Positions 33,494 through 42,284 are shown, counted from the first letter of the stretch. The stretch: 64,000 nt of DNA from Microbacterium sp. SZ1 (GCF_002362255.1 NZ_LPVV01000010.1:62001-126000); one strand, 5' to 3'. Numbers and translations are program-made. Notes: generated by a model from the sequence alone, not told the origin.

Positions 33494-34444
33494 TCAGGCG
33501 GCTTCGCGGGTGGACAGGAACGCGTCGACCTCGGCACGCAGCGGCAGGCTCGGCGAGGCGCCCTGCTTCGTGACGGCGAGGGCTCCGGCGGCGGTGGCCA
33601 GGCGCACGGCATCCCACAGCGTGCTGCCGTTCGCGAGCGCGGCGCCGAGGTAGCCCGCGTACGCATCCCCCGCAGCGGTCGTGTCGACGGCCTCGACCGG
33701 GAACGGTGGGATGACGGTCGCCCCCTCGGCCGTGACCACGCATGATCCCTGACCCGCGAGGGTGATGACCGCTGCGCCCACGCCCCGGTCGAGGAACCAC
33801 CGGCCGGCCTCCTCGGCCGTGGCTGCGTCGACGACCTCGACGCCGCTCAGCAGCGACGCCTCCGTCTCGTTCGGGGTCACGATGTCGATGTTGCGCCACA
33901 CGTCGTCGGGCAGCGGAGCGGCGGGGGCCGGGTCGAGGATGACGGTCATGCCGTGCTCGCGTCCGCGCGCCGTGATGTGCGCGGTGAGGGCCGACGGGGT
34001 CTCGAGCTGGGTGAGCAGCACCGAGGTGGTCGGGGCGAGGGCAGTCAGTGCGTCGTCGATCTGCTCGGCGCTGAGCGCGGCGTTGGCGAGGGGCACCATG
34101 ACGATGTCGTTCTGCGCCGAGGCGTCGACGCGGATGTGCGCGATGCCGGTCGGCCCGGGCACCGTGCGGAGATGCGCGAGGTCGACGCCCGCATCGCTCA
34201 GCCCGCTCACGACGAGGTCGTGGAAGAGGTCGTCCCCGACGCACCCGACGAAGCTCGTCCTGGCACCCGACCGACCGGCGGCGACGGCCTGGTTCGCGCC
34301 CTTGCCGCCGAGCATGAGCGTGAACTCGTCGCCGAGGATCGTCTCGCCGCGCGCGGGGAGCCTGGTGGAGAAGGTCGTCACGTCGGCGGTGACGCTGCCG
34401 ACGATGACCACGCCCGAACGATCGGCCGAAGTGGCGGGTGTCAT
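33494..34444 (-). CDS. rbsK: Ribokinase
   Basis: 316 residues from ATG 34444 (CAGGAG upstream); the 13-codon upstream extension lacks family similarity. PfkB fold: sugar-binding LMLGGKGANQAVAAGRSGA (~42-60) and the anion hole with the catalytic Asp in DTTAAGDAYAGYLGAAL (~250). It phosphorylates ribose or a related sugar at C5. It is first in the operon with rbsD and the GntR/UTRA regulator, behind two predicted operators and divergent from the transaldolase gene. Confidence 0.92.
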   Translation of the reverse strand: MTPATSADRSGVVIVGSVTADVTTFSTRLPARGETILGDEFTLMLGGKGANQAVAAGRSGARTSFVGCVGDDLFHDLVVSGLSDAGVDLAHLRTVPGPTGIAHIRVDASAQNDIVMVPLANAALSAEQIDDALTALAPTTSVLLTQLETPSALTAHITARGREHGMTVILDPAPAAPLPDDVWRNIDIVTPNETEASLLSGVEVVDAATAEEAGRWFLDRGVGAAVITLAGQGSCVVTAEGATVIPPFPVEAVDTTAAGDAYAGYLGAALANGSTLWDAVRLATAAGALAVTKQGASPSLPLRAEVDAFLSTREAA

Positions 34445-34491
34445 GGGGCTCCTGATCGTCGTCGATCCGCGGTGCTTTGACATCCCCCGCG

Positions 34492-34505
34492 GCTGTCATT
34501 ACATT
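34492..34505. promoter_or_regulatory. Predicted GntR-type operator (rbsK side)
   Basis: Reads AATGTAATGACAGC on the rbsK strand. TGTAATGACA agrees with the other sites, though the left flank is degenerate. It lies 48 nt upstream of the rbsK start. Confidence 0.5.
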
Positions 34506-34518
34506 AGCCGAATCCGAA

Positions 34519-34532
34519 CCTGTAACGACAGG
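34519..34532. promoter_or_regulatory. Predicted GntR-type operator (transaldolase side)
   Basis: CCTGTAACGACAGG has perfect 5-bp arms and a 4-bp centre. It lies 18 nt before the transaldolase ATG and 75 nt from rbsK, in their shared divergent region. Confidence 0.7.
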
Positions 34533-34550
34533 TTGCGCGCAAGGAGATCC

Positions 34551-35213
34551 ATGACTGCGTCGTCCCCCCGCCTCTACGTCGACAGCGCCGATCTCGACCG
34601 GGTCTCATCGCTTCTCGCCACCGGCGTCGTGCACGGTGTGACGACGAACCCGACGATCCTCGAACGCGGCGGGCGCACCGCCGCGGAGATCCCCGATCTC
34701 TACGCGCGGTGGACCGAGGAGGGCGCCCGCGAGGTGTTCTTCCAGACCTGGGGCGGCGACACCGCGTCGTTCCTGCGCAACGCCGACGGCATCCGCGCGC
34801 TCGGCGACCGGGTCGCCGTGAAGGTCCCTGCGACGCGCGACGGCTTCGCCGCGGCATCCGCCCTCGTCCGCGACGGTGCGACGGTGCTCGTCACCGCCGT
34901 CTACTCCGTCGCGCAGGCGCTGACCTGTGCGAGCATCGGCGCCCAGTACATCGCCCCCTACCTCGGGCGGATGCGGGATGCCGGGCTCGACGGTGACGCC
35001 GTGATCGCCGAGATGCAGCAGATGTGCGCCGGCAGCCGATCGAACGTGCTCGCCGCCAGCCTGCGCTCACCCGACGACATCACCGGTCTGCGGCTCGCCG
35101 GCGTGCCGTACTTCACCGCGGCGCCCGACGTGCTCGACGCGGTGCTGTACCACGAGGTGAGCGACAGCTCGGCGGCAGAGTTCGACGCGGCGATGGTGCG
35201 CCTCGGGGCCTGA
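34551..35213 (+). CDS. Transaldolase / fructose-6-phosphate aldolase-like protein
   Basis: 220 residues from ATG 34551 with AAGGAGA upstream. Segments of the small transaldolase family are LYVDSADLDRV (~8-18), GVTTNPTILERG (~29-40), Schiff-base lysine in VAVKVPATRDG (Lys ~91) and the aromatic ISPYLGRM-like QYIAPYLGRM (~130). The length equals FSA/TalC proteins, which perform aldol transfer or cleavage on C6 ketose phosphates or related sugars. It is divergent from rbsK under a shared operator, so it is induced with the GntR regulon. Exact substrate not deducible. Confidence 0.85.
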   Translation: MTASSPRLYVDSADLDRVSSLLATGVVHGVTTNPTILERGGRTAAEIPDLYARWTEEGAREVFFQTWGGDTASFLRNADGIRALGDRVAVKVPATRDGFAAASALVRDGATVLVTAVYSVAQALTCASIGAQYIAPYLGRMRDAGLDGDAVIAEMQQMCAGSRSNVLAASLRSPDDITGLRLAGVPYFTAAPDVLDAVLYHEVSDSSAAEFDAAMVRLGA

Positions 35214-35249
35214 GCTCGGATCGTCGCCGGCGCGGCCGCGGCCGCCCGG

Positions 35250-35927
35250 TCAGGCGGATGCCGCCTGGCGCAGCCACCGCTCGACACCCGCGATGTGGGC
35301 CGTCGCGAGCGATGTCGCGAGAGCGGGGTCGTGCTGCGCGATCGCATCGGCGATGGCCCGGTGCTCCGACAGGGTGCGCTCCGCTGCGCCCCCTTCGGTG
35401 AGGCCGCGCCAGATGCGCGCCCGAACCGTCTGGCTGCTGAGGTGCTCGATGAGGCTCGCGAGATAGGCGTTGCCGGACATGGCCACGATCTCGCGGTGGA
35501 AGCGGATGTCGTGCTCCACCAGCTCCTCGATGCTCACAGTCGCGTCGATCGAGTCGACCTCCTCCTCGATCCGGGCGATCGCGTCGTCGGTGGCGAGGGA
35601 GGCGGCGAGCCCGGTGGCCTGCGATTCCAGCATCCGTCGCACCGCGAAGATCTCGAGCATCGAGTCGTCGTCGTGCATGTCGACGACGAAGGAGATGGCC
35701 TCCAGCAGCAGATGCGGTTCGAGACTCGTGACATAGGTGCCGTCGCCGCGGCGCACGTCCAGGACGCGGATGACCTCGAGCGCCTTCACGGCCTCGCGCA
35801 TCGAGTTGCGCGACAGGCCGAGGCGCTCCGACAGCTCCTTCTCGGGCGGGAGGCGGTCGCCGGGAGCGAGCTCGCCGGACACGATCATCGCCTTGATCTT
35901 CTCGATCGCCTCGTCTGTCACGGCCAT
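35250..35927 (-). CDS. FadR-subfamily GntR regulator of the fucose cluster
   Basis: 225 residues from ATG 35927. The winged helix (PGDRLPPEKELSERLGLSRN, ~21-70) is followed by an FCD domain with metal-ligand-type residues (EHDIRFHREIVAMSGN, LSEHRAIADAIAQHD). It is divergent from the lactonase gene. A TAGGAT box (reverse strand, 35934-35939) lies 6 nt before the ATG, so the mRNA is leaderless. The palindrome CATCCGATG (35946-35954) lies just upstream of that box, suggesting autorepression. A matching palindrome stands in the dehydratase/hydrolase promoter. Confidence 0.88.
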   Translation of the reverse strand: MAVTDEAIEKIKAMIVSGELAPGDRLPPEKELSERLGLSRNSMREAVKALEVIRVLDVRRGDGTYVTSLEPHLLLEAISFVVDMHDDDSMLEIFAVRRMLESQATGLAASLATDDAIARIEEEVDSIDATVSIEELVEHDIRFHREIVAMSGNAYLASLIEHLSSQTVRARIWRGLTEGGAAERTLSEHRAIADAIAQHDPALATSLATAHIAGVERWLRQAASA

Positions 35928-35945
35928 GGCGTCATCCTAGCGATT

Positions 35946-35954
35946 CATCCGATG
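35946..35954. promoter_or_regulatory. Predicted FadR-type operator, regulator/lactonase region
   Basis: CATCCGATG, a 9-bp palindrome with a central C, lies within the -35/-10 spacer of the regulator's own promoter. CATCGGATG at 38831 is the only other intergenic match noticed in this cluster. Confidence 0.5.
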
Positions 35955-35973
35955 TCTGAGGCAGGATGGTCGC

Positions 35974-36942
35974 ATGCGCGTACTCGATTCGCACCTGCAC
36001 CTGTGGGATCCCGAGATCCTGCACTACTCCTGGCTCGAGGGACCGCTCGCCTGGAGGTTCGCCGACACCGAGATCGACCACGCGCGAATCCCCCGCGCGT
36101 CCACGGAGAACGCCGTGTTCGTGCAGGCGGGCACCGACGACGAGGACTTCCTCGCCGAGGTGCAGTGGGTGGCGAGCCTCGCACCCGCGATCGGCGTGAC
36201 CGGCATCGTCGCCGGCGCCCGCCTCGACCGCGGCACCGACACGACCGCGCACCTCGAGGGACTCGAGACCGAGCCCCTCGTGGTCGGGGTGCGGCACATC
36301 CTGCAGGACGAGGCCGACGGGCTCGCCGTCTCCGCCGGATTCATCACCGGAGCCCGTGAGGTCGCGGCCCGCGGCTGGACCTTCGACGCCTGCATCCGCG
36401 AGGCGCAGCTGCCCGAGATCTCGCGCCTCGCCGCAGCCGTGCCCGAGCTCAGGATCGTGCTCGACCACCTCGGCAAGCCCGCCGTCGGCACCGCGGACGC
36501 ACCGGTGGGGCCGAGCCCCGAGTGGGTGCGCGACCTCGACGATCTCGCGCGGCATCCGCAGGTCTCGTGCAAGCTTTCCGGACTGCCAGCCGAAGCCGGC
36601 GGGGACTGGGCGGCCGAGCAGTTCGTGCCGTTCCTCGACGCCGCGGCCGACGCCTTCGGCGGGGACCGCCTGATGTGGGGGAGTGACTGGCCTGTGTCGG
36701 TCATCGGTCCGGCGGAAGAGGGCGACCCGCACGCGCCCGAAGACGGCTCGGCGACCTACCAGCCGCATGCGCGGAACCGCTGGGCGAAGACGGTGATCGA
36801 CTGGGCTCAGGCGCGCGGACACGACCTCGACGCCCTGTTCTGGCGGAATGCCGAGGAGTTCTACGGCCTCGGCGAGCGGCGGTCGGAGGATGCCGACGAG
36901 TCGCCGCGCCGCGGAATCCTGGGCTGGCTGCGCGGGGAGTGA
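35974..36942 (+). CDS. Amidohydrolase-family L-fucono-lactonase
   Basis: 322 residues from ATG 35974. Metal site DSHLHLWDPE (~6-15), GVRHILQDEADG (~103-114), His in LDHLGKPAV (~165) and the C-terminal Asp in MWGSDWPVSV (~233). This is the COG3618 lactonase family, which opens sugar 1,4- or 1,5-lactones. Neighbours encode the dehydrogenase, dehydratase, second dehydrogenase and hydrolase of the non-phosphorylating L-fucose route, so L-fuconolactone is the expected substrate. Cytosolic, no signal peptide. The last ~30 residues are an acidic/basic extension (ERRSEDADESPRRGILG). Confidence 0.85.
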   Translation: MRVLDSHLHLWDPEILHYSWLEGPLAWRFADTEIDHARIPRASTENAVFVQAGTDDEDFLAEVQWVASLAPAIGVTGIVAGARLDRGTDTTAHLEGLETEPLVVGVRHILQDEADGLAVSAGFITGAREVAARGWTFDACIREAQLPEISRLAAAVPELRIVLDHLGKPAVGTADAPVGPSPEWVRDLDDLARHPQVSCKLSGLPAEAGGDWAAEQFVPFLDAAADAFGGDRLMWGSDWPVSVIGPAEEGDPHAPEDGSATYQPHARNRWAKTVIDWAQARGHDLDALFWRNAEEFYGLGERRSEDADESPRRGILGWLRGE

Positions 36943-36947
36943 TCCGG

Positions 36948-37039
36948 GCGCCGTCGAGTTGGCACCTGCTGCGCCGTCGAGTTGGCACCTGCTGCGCCGT
37001 CGAGTCGGCACCTGCTGCGCCGTCGAGTTGGCACCTGCT
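36948..37039. repeat. 23-bp tandem repeat, four copies (amplified palindrome arm)
   Basis: Units of GCGCCGTCGAGTTGGCACC plus TGCT at 36948, 36971, 36994 and 37017, with a single T-to-C change in the third. The unit is the left arm of the 53-nt palindrome plus flank. The fourth unit continues into a full palindrome. Confidence 0.9.
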
Positions 37040-37078
37040 GTCGGAATTCTGCGCGGATTCCGGCACGAGGTGCCAACT
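37026..37078. repeat. 53-nt palindromic repeat, copy A3
   Basis: Perfect terminal arms AGTTGGCACC / GGTGCCAACT; the core carries CGGAATTC and GATTCCGG, which pair. It lies between the convergent lactonase and SDR genes and directly follows the tandem arm copies. Confidence 0.88.
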
Positions 37079-37142
37079 GGACGGCGGGGGAGGCGGGGGG
37101 AGGCGGGGTGACCTGGGGGGTGATGACGGTCGCGCCGGGCGG

Positions 37143-37901
37143 TCAGCTGCCGGCGGGGCGGAGGCGCAGCCGCGCCATGCCGCCGTCGACCTCGATGAAG
37201 GTGCCCGTCGTCGAACCGGCGTCGGGCGAGACGAGATAGGCGACCGCGGCCGCGACCTCGCCCGGCGACACGAGGCGGCCGTGCGGCTGGCGCGCTTCGA
37301 GCGCCGCCCGCTCGGCCTCGGGGTCGGCCGCGGTGTCGAGCAGGCGCCCCACCCAGGGAGTGTCGGCGGTGCCGGGGTTCACGGCATTCACGCGGATGCC
37401 CTCGCGCAGGTGGTCGGTCGCCATCGCGCGGGTGAGCGCCTCGACGGCTCCCTTCGACGCGCTGTACAGCGCCCGCTGCGGGAGGCCAGTGGTCGAGGCG
37501 ATCGACGCCGTGTTGCAGACCGACGCGCTCGGCGACGTCCGCAACCACGGCAGTGCGGCCGCGGTGACGCGGGCGATGCCGGTGACGTTGATCGACAGCA
37601 CGCGCGCCCACTCGTCGTCGTCGTTCGCGGTGATATCGCCCTGCGCGCCGATGCCGGCGTTGTTGACGACGATGTCGATGCGGCCGAAGCGCTCGCCGAC
37701 CGCTGCCACCGCGGCGTCCACCGACGCCCGGTCGGAGACGTCGGCCGTGAACGCGGCGAACGCGGCATCCGCCCCCGAGATGTCGCGGTCGAGCACCGCG
37801 ATCTGCGCTCCGTCGGCGTGCAGCCGCGCGGCGATCGCGGCGCCGAGGCCCGAGGCCCCGCCCGTGACGATCGCGACGAGTCCGTCCAGTGCTCCGCTCA
37901 C
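37143..37901 (-). CDS. SDR dehydrogenase, probable 2-keto-3-deoxy-L-fuconate dehydrogenase
   Basis: 252 residues from GTG 37901 (GGGAGG 8 nt upstream; GTGA overlap with the preceding stop). An ATG five codons earlier is the alternative. Nucleotide-binding TGGASGLGAA (~13), NNAGIGAQGD (~84), catalytic Ser in CNTASIASTTG and Tyr/Lys in YSASKGAVEAL (~151). SDRs beside fuconate dehydratase and FAH hydrolase oxidise 2-keto-3-deoxy-L-fuconate at C4 to the 2,4-diketo acid. This role is inferred from context; L-fucose dehydrogenase is the alternative. Confidence 0.82.
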   Translation of the reverse strand: MSGALDGLVAIVTGGASGLGAAIAARLHADGAQIAVLDRDISGADAAFAAFTADVSDRASVDAAVAAVGERFGRIDIVVNNAGIGAQGDITANDDDEWARVLSINVTGIARVTAAALPWLRTSPSASVCNTASIASTTGLPQRALYSASKGAVEALTRAMATDHLREGIRVNAVNPGTADTPWVGRLLDTAADPEAERAALEARQPHGRLVSPGEVAAAVAYLVSPDAGSTTGTFIEVDGGMARLRLRPAGS

Positions 37902-38758
37902 TTCTGCGCCTCCCATGCCACGAACTCCTGGCGCTGATGCCCGAGTCCTTCGATCTCGATGTCGACGACGTCGCCCGCCGTCAGATAGGGGAACTTCCCG
38001 CCGAACGCGACGCCCTGCGGCGTGCCGGTGAGGATGAGGTCGCCGGGCTCGAGCGTGACGTACTGCGACAGGTGGTGCACGATCGCGCGGACGTCGAAGA
38101 TCATGTCGTTCGTGTTCGAGTCCTGCCGGGGCTCGCCGTTGACCCAGCTGCGCAGCCGCAGCGATCCGACCTCGACCTCGTCGGGGGTGACCAGCCACGG
38201 GCCGGTCGGGTTGAAGCCCGCGGCGATCTTGCCCTTCGACCACTGGCCGCCGGAGACCTCCATCTGGAACGCCCGCTCGGAGACGTCGTTCGCGACGACG
38301 TATCCCGCGATGTGCGCGTCGGCCTCCTCGGGTGAGTCGAGGTACGCCGCGCGTGCGCCGATCACGATGCCGAGCTCGACCTCCCAGTCCGTCTTCTCGC
38401 TGCCGCGGGGAATGGTGACCGCGTCGTTCGGTCCGACCACGGTGTTCGGGGTCTTCAGGAACATGATCGGCACGGTGGGCGGCACGGCGCCCGACTCGCG
38501 GGCGTGGGCGGCGTAGTTCTGGCCGATGCAGATGACGGCGCTCGGGCGCGCGATGGGGGCGCCGATGCGCATCGACGCGGCGTCCTCGAGCTCGGGCAGG
38601 CCGCCGTCGGCGAGCGCGGCCTGCACCTGAGCCTGCACGTCACCGGCGAGGAATGCGCCGTCGACATCGGATGTCACGGCCCGCAGATCAAAATACCGAT
38701 CACCGTCGACGAGGACGGGTATCTCGGCTCCGGGGGCGCCTAGGCGTGCGAACTTCAT
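37898..38758 (-). CDS. Fumarylacetoacetate hydrolase-family protein, probable 2,4-diketo-3-deoxy-L-fuconate hydrolase
   Basis: 286 residues from ATG 38758. The FAH signature runs IGQNYAAHARESGAVPPTVP (~75-94), then the acidic metal ligands in DWEVELGIVIG (~126-136), VVANDVSERAFQ (~155-166) and GDLILTGTPQGV (~240-251). Enzymes of this group cleave C-C bonds of beta-diketo acids; here pyruvate and L-lactate would be released from the fucose-derived diketo acid. It overlaps the SDR gene by 4 nt and is divergent from the dehydratase gene, with which it shares a promoter region carrying a palindromic operator. Confidence 0.87.
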   Translation of the reverse strand: MKFARLGAPGAEIPVLVDGDRYFDLRAVTSDVDGAFLAGDVQAQVQAALADGGLPELEDAASMRIGAPIARPSAVICIGQNYAAHARESGAVPPTVPIMFLKTPNTVVGPNDAVTIPRGSEKTDWEVELGIVIGARAAYLDSPEEADAHIAGYVVANDVSERAFQMEVSGGQWSKGKIAAGFNPTGPWLVTPDEVEVGSLRLRSWVNGEPRQDSNTNDMIFDVRAIVHHLSQYVTLEPGDLILTGTPQGVAFGGKFPYLTAGDVVDIEIEGLGHQRQEFVAWEAQK

Positions 38759-38817
38759 GTCTCTCCTGCTCGGTCGGATCGTCGTCGGTCCGGACCACGT
38801 CGCGGTGGCCCGCCTCG

Positions 38818-38847
38818 TTGACAGTATAGACATCGGATGTTTACACT
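38818..38847 (+). promoter_or_regulatory. Promoter of the fuconate dehydratase operon with embedded operator
   Basis: TTGACA (38818-38823) and TACACT (38842-38847) are separated by 18 nt. The palindrome CATCGGATG (38831-38839) fills the spacer, a position where a bound FadR-type protein would block RNA polymerase. The dehydratase start is 43 nt downstream. Confidence 0.6.
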
Positions 38848-38890
38848 CCAAGGGATCTGCACGGACCCCTGCCGTGCCGGAGAGGAACCC

Positions 38891-40186
38891 GTGAGCCGCA
38901 TCGTCGCCCTCGACACCACCGACATCCGCTTCCCCACCTCGCTCAGCCTGGACGGGTCGGATGCCATGAACCCCGACCCTGACTACTCCGCGGCGTACGT
39001 GATCGTGCGCACCGACGCGAAAGACGGCATCGACGGGCACGCCTTCGTCTTCACGATCGGCCGCGGCAACGACGTGCAGGTCGCCGCGATCGACGCCCTC
39101 GCCGGGCACCTCGTCGGGCGGGAGATCGAACCGCTGCTCGACGACATGGGCACGACCTTCCGTGACATCATCGGCGACTCGCAGCTGCGCTGGCTCGGCC
39201 CCGAGAAGGGCGTCATGCACATGGCCATCGGCGCGGTCATCAACGCGCTGTGGGACATCAAGGCCAAGCGCGCCGGCCTGCCGCTGTGGCAGCTGCTCGC
39301 CCGGATGACGCCCGAGGAGCTGGTCGGCCTCGTCGACTTCCGCTACCTCACGAACGCGCTGACCCCGGCGGAGGCGCTCGACATCCTCCGCGCAGCCGAA
39401 CCCGGCCGCGCCGAGCGCGAAGCGGAGCTGCTCGCGACCGGCTACCCCGGATACACCACCAGCCCCGGCTGGCTCGGCTACTCCGACGAGAAACTCGAGC
39501 GGCTCGCCCGCGAGGCCATGGCCGACGGCTTCACGCAGATCAAGCTGAAGGTCGGAGCCGACCTCGACGACGACATCCGCCGGTTCCGCAAGGCGCGCGA
39601 GGTGTGCGGTCCCGACTTCCCCATCGCGATCGACGCGAATCAGCGCTGGGAGGTGTCGGAGGCGATCGAATGGGTGAACGCGCTCGCCGAGTTCCACCCC
39701 GCCTGGATCGAGGAGCCCACCAGCCCCGACGACGTGCTCGGTCACGCCGAGATCGCGCGGGGGGTCGCCCCCATCCGCGTCGCCACCGGCGAGCACGCCC
39801 AGAACCGGGTGATCTTCAAGCAGCTGCTGCAGGCCGACGCGATCTCCGTCATGCAGATCGACGCGGTGCGTGTCGCCGGCGTGAACGAGAACATCGCCAA
39901 CCTGCTGCTCGCGGCCAAGTTCGGCGTGCCTGTATGCCCGCACGCCGGCGGTGTCGGCCTGTGCGAGGCCGTGCAGCACCTGTCGATGTTGGACTTCGTC
40001 GCGGTCACCGGCACGCGTGAAGGCCGCATGATCGAGTTCGTCGACCACCTGCACGAGCACTTCGTCGTGCCCACCGACATCCGGGGCGGCTCCTACACGG
40101 CGCCCACGGCGCCGGGGGCCGGCATGGAGATGAAGGCCGAGAGCATCGCGGCCTACACCTGGACGGGCGAGCATGTCGCGGTCTGA
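38891..40186 (+). CDS. L-fuconate dehydratase (enolase superfamily)
   Basis: 431 residues from GTG 38891, chosen because [20 protein letters not shown] close to the N-terminus is the normal start of this family; the frame opens 18 codons earlier. General-base lysines in QIKLKVGAD (~215-223). Metal ligands in [10 protein letters not shown] (Asp ~247), [10 protein letters not shown] (Glu ~273) and the ATGEHAQNR segment (~300), with [16 protein letters not shown] near 355. It removes water from L-fuconate to give 2-keto-3-deoxy-L-fuconate. It is the most diagnostic enzyme of the cluster. Confidence 0.92.
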   Translation: MSRIVALDTTDIRFPTSLSLDGSDAMNPDPDYSAAYVIVRTDAKDGIDGHAFVFTIGRGNDVQVAAIDALAGHLVGREIEPLLDDMGTTFRDIIGDSQLRWLGPEKGVMHMAIGAVINALWDIKAKRAGLPLWQLLARMTPEELVGLVDFRYLTNALTPAEALDILRAAEPGRAEREAELLATGYPGYTTSPGWLGYSDEKLERLAREAMADGFTQIKLKVGADLDDDIRRFRKAREVCGPDFPIAIDANQRWEVSEAIEWVNALAEFHPAWIEEPTSPDDVLGHAEIARGVAPIRVATGEHAQNRVIFKQLLQADAISVMQIDAVRVAGVNENIANLLLAAKFGVPVCPHAGGVGLCEAVQHLSMLDFVAVTGTREGRMIEFVDHLHEHFVVPTDIRGGSYTAPTAPGAGMEMKAESIAAYTWTGEHVAV

Positions 40187-41138
40187 TCGGCTGACCGTTC
40201 CCGCGCTCGGCTACGGTGCCGCGAACGTCGGCAACCTGTTCCGCGAGCTCAGCGACGACGAGGCGCTCGCCGTGCTGAACGCGGCGTGGGACAGCGGCAT
40301 CCGCTACTTCGACACCGCGCCGCACTACGGGCTCGGCCTGTCGGAGCGGCGCCTCGGCGCCTTCCTGCAGACGAAGCCGCGCGACGAGTACGTCCTGTCG
40401 ACCAAGGTCGGGCGCCGGCTGCGACCCAACCCCGAGTACGCCGGCGGGCTCGACACCGCCAACGACTTCCACGTGCCCGACGACCTGCAGCGAGTGTGGG
40501 ACTTCTCGGCTAACGGGATTCGCACGAGCCTCGACGAGTCCCGCGAGCGACTCGGCATCGAGCGCATCGACCTCGTGTACCTCCACGACCCCGAGCGGCA
40601 CGACCTCGACCTCGCGGTCGCCGAGGCGCTTCCCGCGCTCGAGCAGCTGCGAACGGACGGCGAGGTCGCGGCGATCGGGATCGGCTCCATGGTGTCGGAT
40701 GCTCTCGCCACGGCGGTCCGCGCGGCCGACCTCGACCTCGTGATGGTCGCCGGCCGCTACACGCTGCTCGAGCAGCCGGCCGCCGAGGACGTGCTTCCGG
40801 CGTGCCGGGAGCGCGGAACCGGCATCGTCGCGGCATCCGTCTTCAACTCCGGCCTGCTCGCATCGAGTGAGCCACGGCGCGACGGCCGGTACGAGTACGG
40901 GCAGCTGCCCGACGAGCTGTGGGACCGCGTCGTCCGCATCGCGGCCGTCTGCGCGAACCACGACGTGCCGCTGCCCGCGGCGGCCGTGCAGTTCCCACTG
41001 CAGTCCGACATCGTGCGGTCGGTCGTCGTCGGAGGCAGCCGACCGGAGCAGCTGCGGCAGAACGCCCAGTTCGCGGCGGTCGACATCCCGAAGGCGCTGT
41101 GGGAGGAGCTGGCGGCGGAGGGGCTCATCCCGGGCTAG
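40173..41138 (+). CDS. Aldo/keto reductase, D-threo-aldose 1-dehydrogenase / L-fucose dehydrogenase-like
   Basis: 321 residues; ATG 40173 overlaps the dehydratase stop by 14 nt. Catalytic tetrad: Asp and Tyr in [12 protein letters not shown] (~48-59), Lys in [10 protein letters not shown] (~78) and His in [12 protein letters not shown] (~133). AKRs with this [16 protein letters not shown] segment oxidise L-fucose, D-arabinose or L-galactose at C1 to the lactone. In this cluster it provides the first step, feeding the lactonase. Its 3' end overlaps the convergent LacI gene by 14 nt. Confidence 0.87.
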   Translation: MSRSDRLTVPALGYGAANVGNLFRELSDDEALAVLNAAWDSGIRYFDTAPHYGLGLSERRLGAFLQTKPRDEYVLSTKVGRRLRPNPEYAGGLDTANDFHVPDDLQRVWDFSANGIRTSLDESRERLGIERIDLVYLHDPERHDLDLAVAEALPALEQLRTDGEVAAIGIGSMVSDALATAVRAADLDLVMVAGRYTLLEQPAAEDVLPACRERGTGIVAASVFNSGLLASSEPRRDGRYEYGQLPDELWDRVVRIAAVCANHDVPLPAAAVQFPLQSDIVRSVVVGGSRPEQLRQNAQFAAVDIPKALWEELAAEGLIPG

Positions 41139-42150
41139 GGTCGGCGGCTCGACGGCCGACCGTCGACGCCCGCACGACGAGTTCCGCCGCGAACGGCGTC
41201 GGCTCGGGCAGGTCGGCGGTGGGGTCGGCGAGCTGCTGCAGCAGCGCCGCGCCCGCCGCGCGACCGATCTCGTACCCCGGCTGCCGCACGCTCGTGAGGG
41301 GTACGACGGTCTGGTGGGCCTGGGTCACATCGTCGAAGCCCACGAGCGCGATGTCGTCGGGAACACGGATGCCGTGGCGCAGCAGCTGCGTCATCACGCC
41401 GATCGCCACCATGTCGTTGGCGGCGAACACGGCATCCGGTCGTTCCTGCGGCGGCAGGGCGGCGATGCGCTCTCCGATCTCCAGGCCGTCCTCGGTGGCG
41501 AGGTGGACGACGTCGACGACCTCGATCGAGGCATCGCTGCCGTCGAGGGTATCACGGATCCCCTGCAGGCGGTCGTTCGACTGACTGACGGTCGGCGCGC
41601 CGACGAAGAGCAGCCGCCGCCGTCCGATGCCCAGCAGGTGCTCGCCCGCGAGCCGGCCGCCGCCTCGGTCGTCGAACAGCACGGATCCCACCGTCGCCGA
41701 CTCGCGGATCGGTCCGACGACGACCGAGCGGATGCCGCGCTCCGCGAGCTGCTCGAGGCGGGGCACGACGTCGCCCAGCGGATAGATGACGAGGCCCTGC
41801 ACGCGGTGCGCCTCGAACATGTCGATGTTGCGGCGCTCGAGCTCGCCGTCGCGGCTGCTGTTGCTGAAGAACAGCGACCAGCCGCCCTCCCTCGCGACAT
41901 CCTCGACGCCGCGGGAGAGCTCCTGGAAATAGGGGATCCACGCGTCGAGCAGGATCAGCGCGAGCGTGCGGCTCGCCCCCGCGCGCAGCTGTCGGGCGGA
42001 CTCGTTGGGCACATATCCGAGCTGCTCGATCGCGGCGCGGACCCTTTCGGCGCTCTGCGCTCCCAGCACGTGCGGGTGGTTCAGGTAGTTCGACACCGTC
42101 GACGAAGAGACGCCGGCGAGGGCTGCGACGTCTTTGACGCTGGCGGGCAT
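41125..42150 (-). CDS. LacI-family transcriptional regulator
   Basis: 341 residues from ATG 42150 with GAGGAGGAA upstream. N-terminal helix-turn-helix and hinge: SVKDVAALAGVSSSTVSNYL (~3-22) through VRAAIEQLGYVPNESARQLR. A periplasmic-binding-protein-like sensor domain (~60-341) ends in LVVRASTV. Two perfect palindromes TTGGCACGTGCCAA lie between it and the divergent epimerase gene, so it probably controls both. The effector is likely a sugar. Confidence 0.92.
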   Translation of the reverse strand: MPASVKDVAALAGVSSSTVSNYLNHPHVLGAQSAERVRAAIEQLGYVPNESARQLRAGASRTLALILLDAWIPYFQELSRGVEDVAREGGWSLFFSNSSRDGELERRNIDMFEAHRVQGLVIYPLGDVVPRLEQLAERGIRSVVVGPIRESATVGSVLFDDRGGGRLAGEHLLGIGRRRLLFVGAPTVSQSNDRLQGIRDTLDGSDASIEVVDVVHLATEDGLEIGERIAALPPQERPDAVFAANDMVAIGVMTQLLRHGIRVPDDIALVGFDDVTQAHQTVVPLTSVRQPGYEIGRAAGAALLQQLADPTADLPEPTPFAAELVVRASTVGRRAADPSPG

Positions 42151-42217
42151 GCGGTTCCTCCTCGGGTGCGCCGGCGCACGGCATCCGACGGCGGCCGGAC
42201 CAGCCTAGTGCGGCGTA

Positions 42218-42231
42218 TTGGCACGTGCCAA
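42218..42231. promoter_or_regulatory. LacI operator O1
   Basis: TTGGCACGTGCCAA, a perfect 14-bp palindrome with the central CG expected for LacI-family sites. It lies 8 nt upstream of the -35 box of the epimerase promoter. Confidence 0.85.
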
Positions 42232-42239
42232 GAAAGTTC

Positions 42240-42268
42240 TTGACACCCTGGTCCGTCGACCGTAGCGT
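42240..42268 (+). promoter_or_regulatory. Promoter of the epimerase gene
   Basis: TTGACA (42240-42245) and TAGCGT (42263-42268) are separated by 17 nt. The promoter is framed by the two LacI operators. Confidence 0.75.
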
Positions 42269-42284
42269 GGGCCTCCGGATCGGA

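Noticed and set aside
36948..37078. Regular 23-bp repeats resembling a CRISPR array
   Set aside because: The units are directly adjacent without unique spacers, they are a sub-segment of a palindrome found elsewhere, and no cas gene is nearby.
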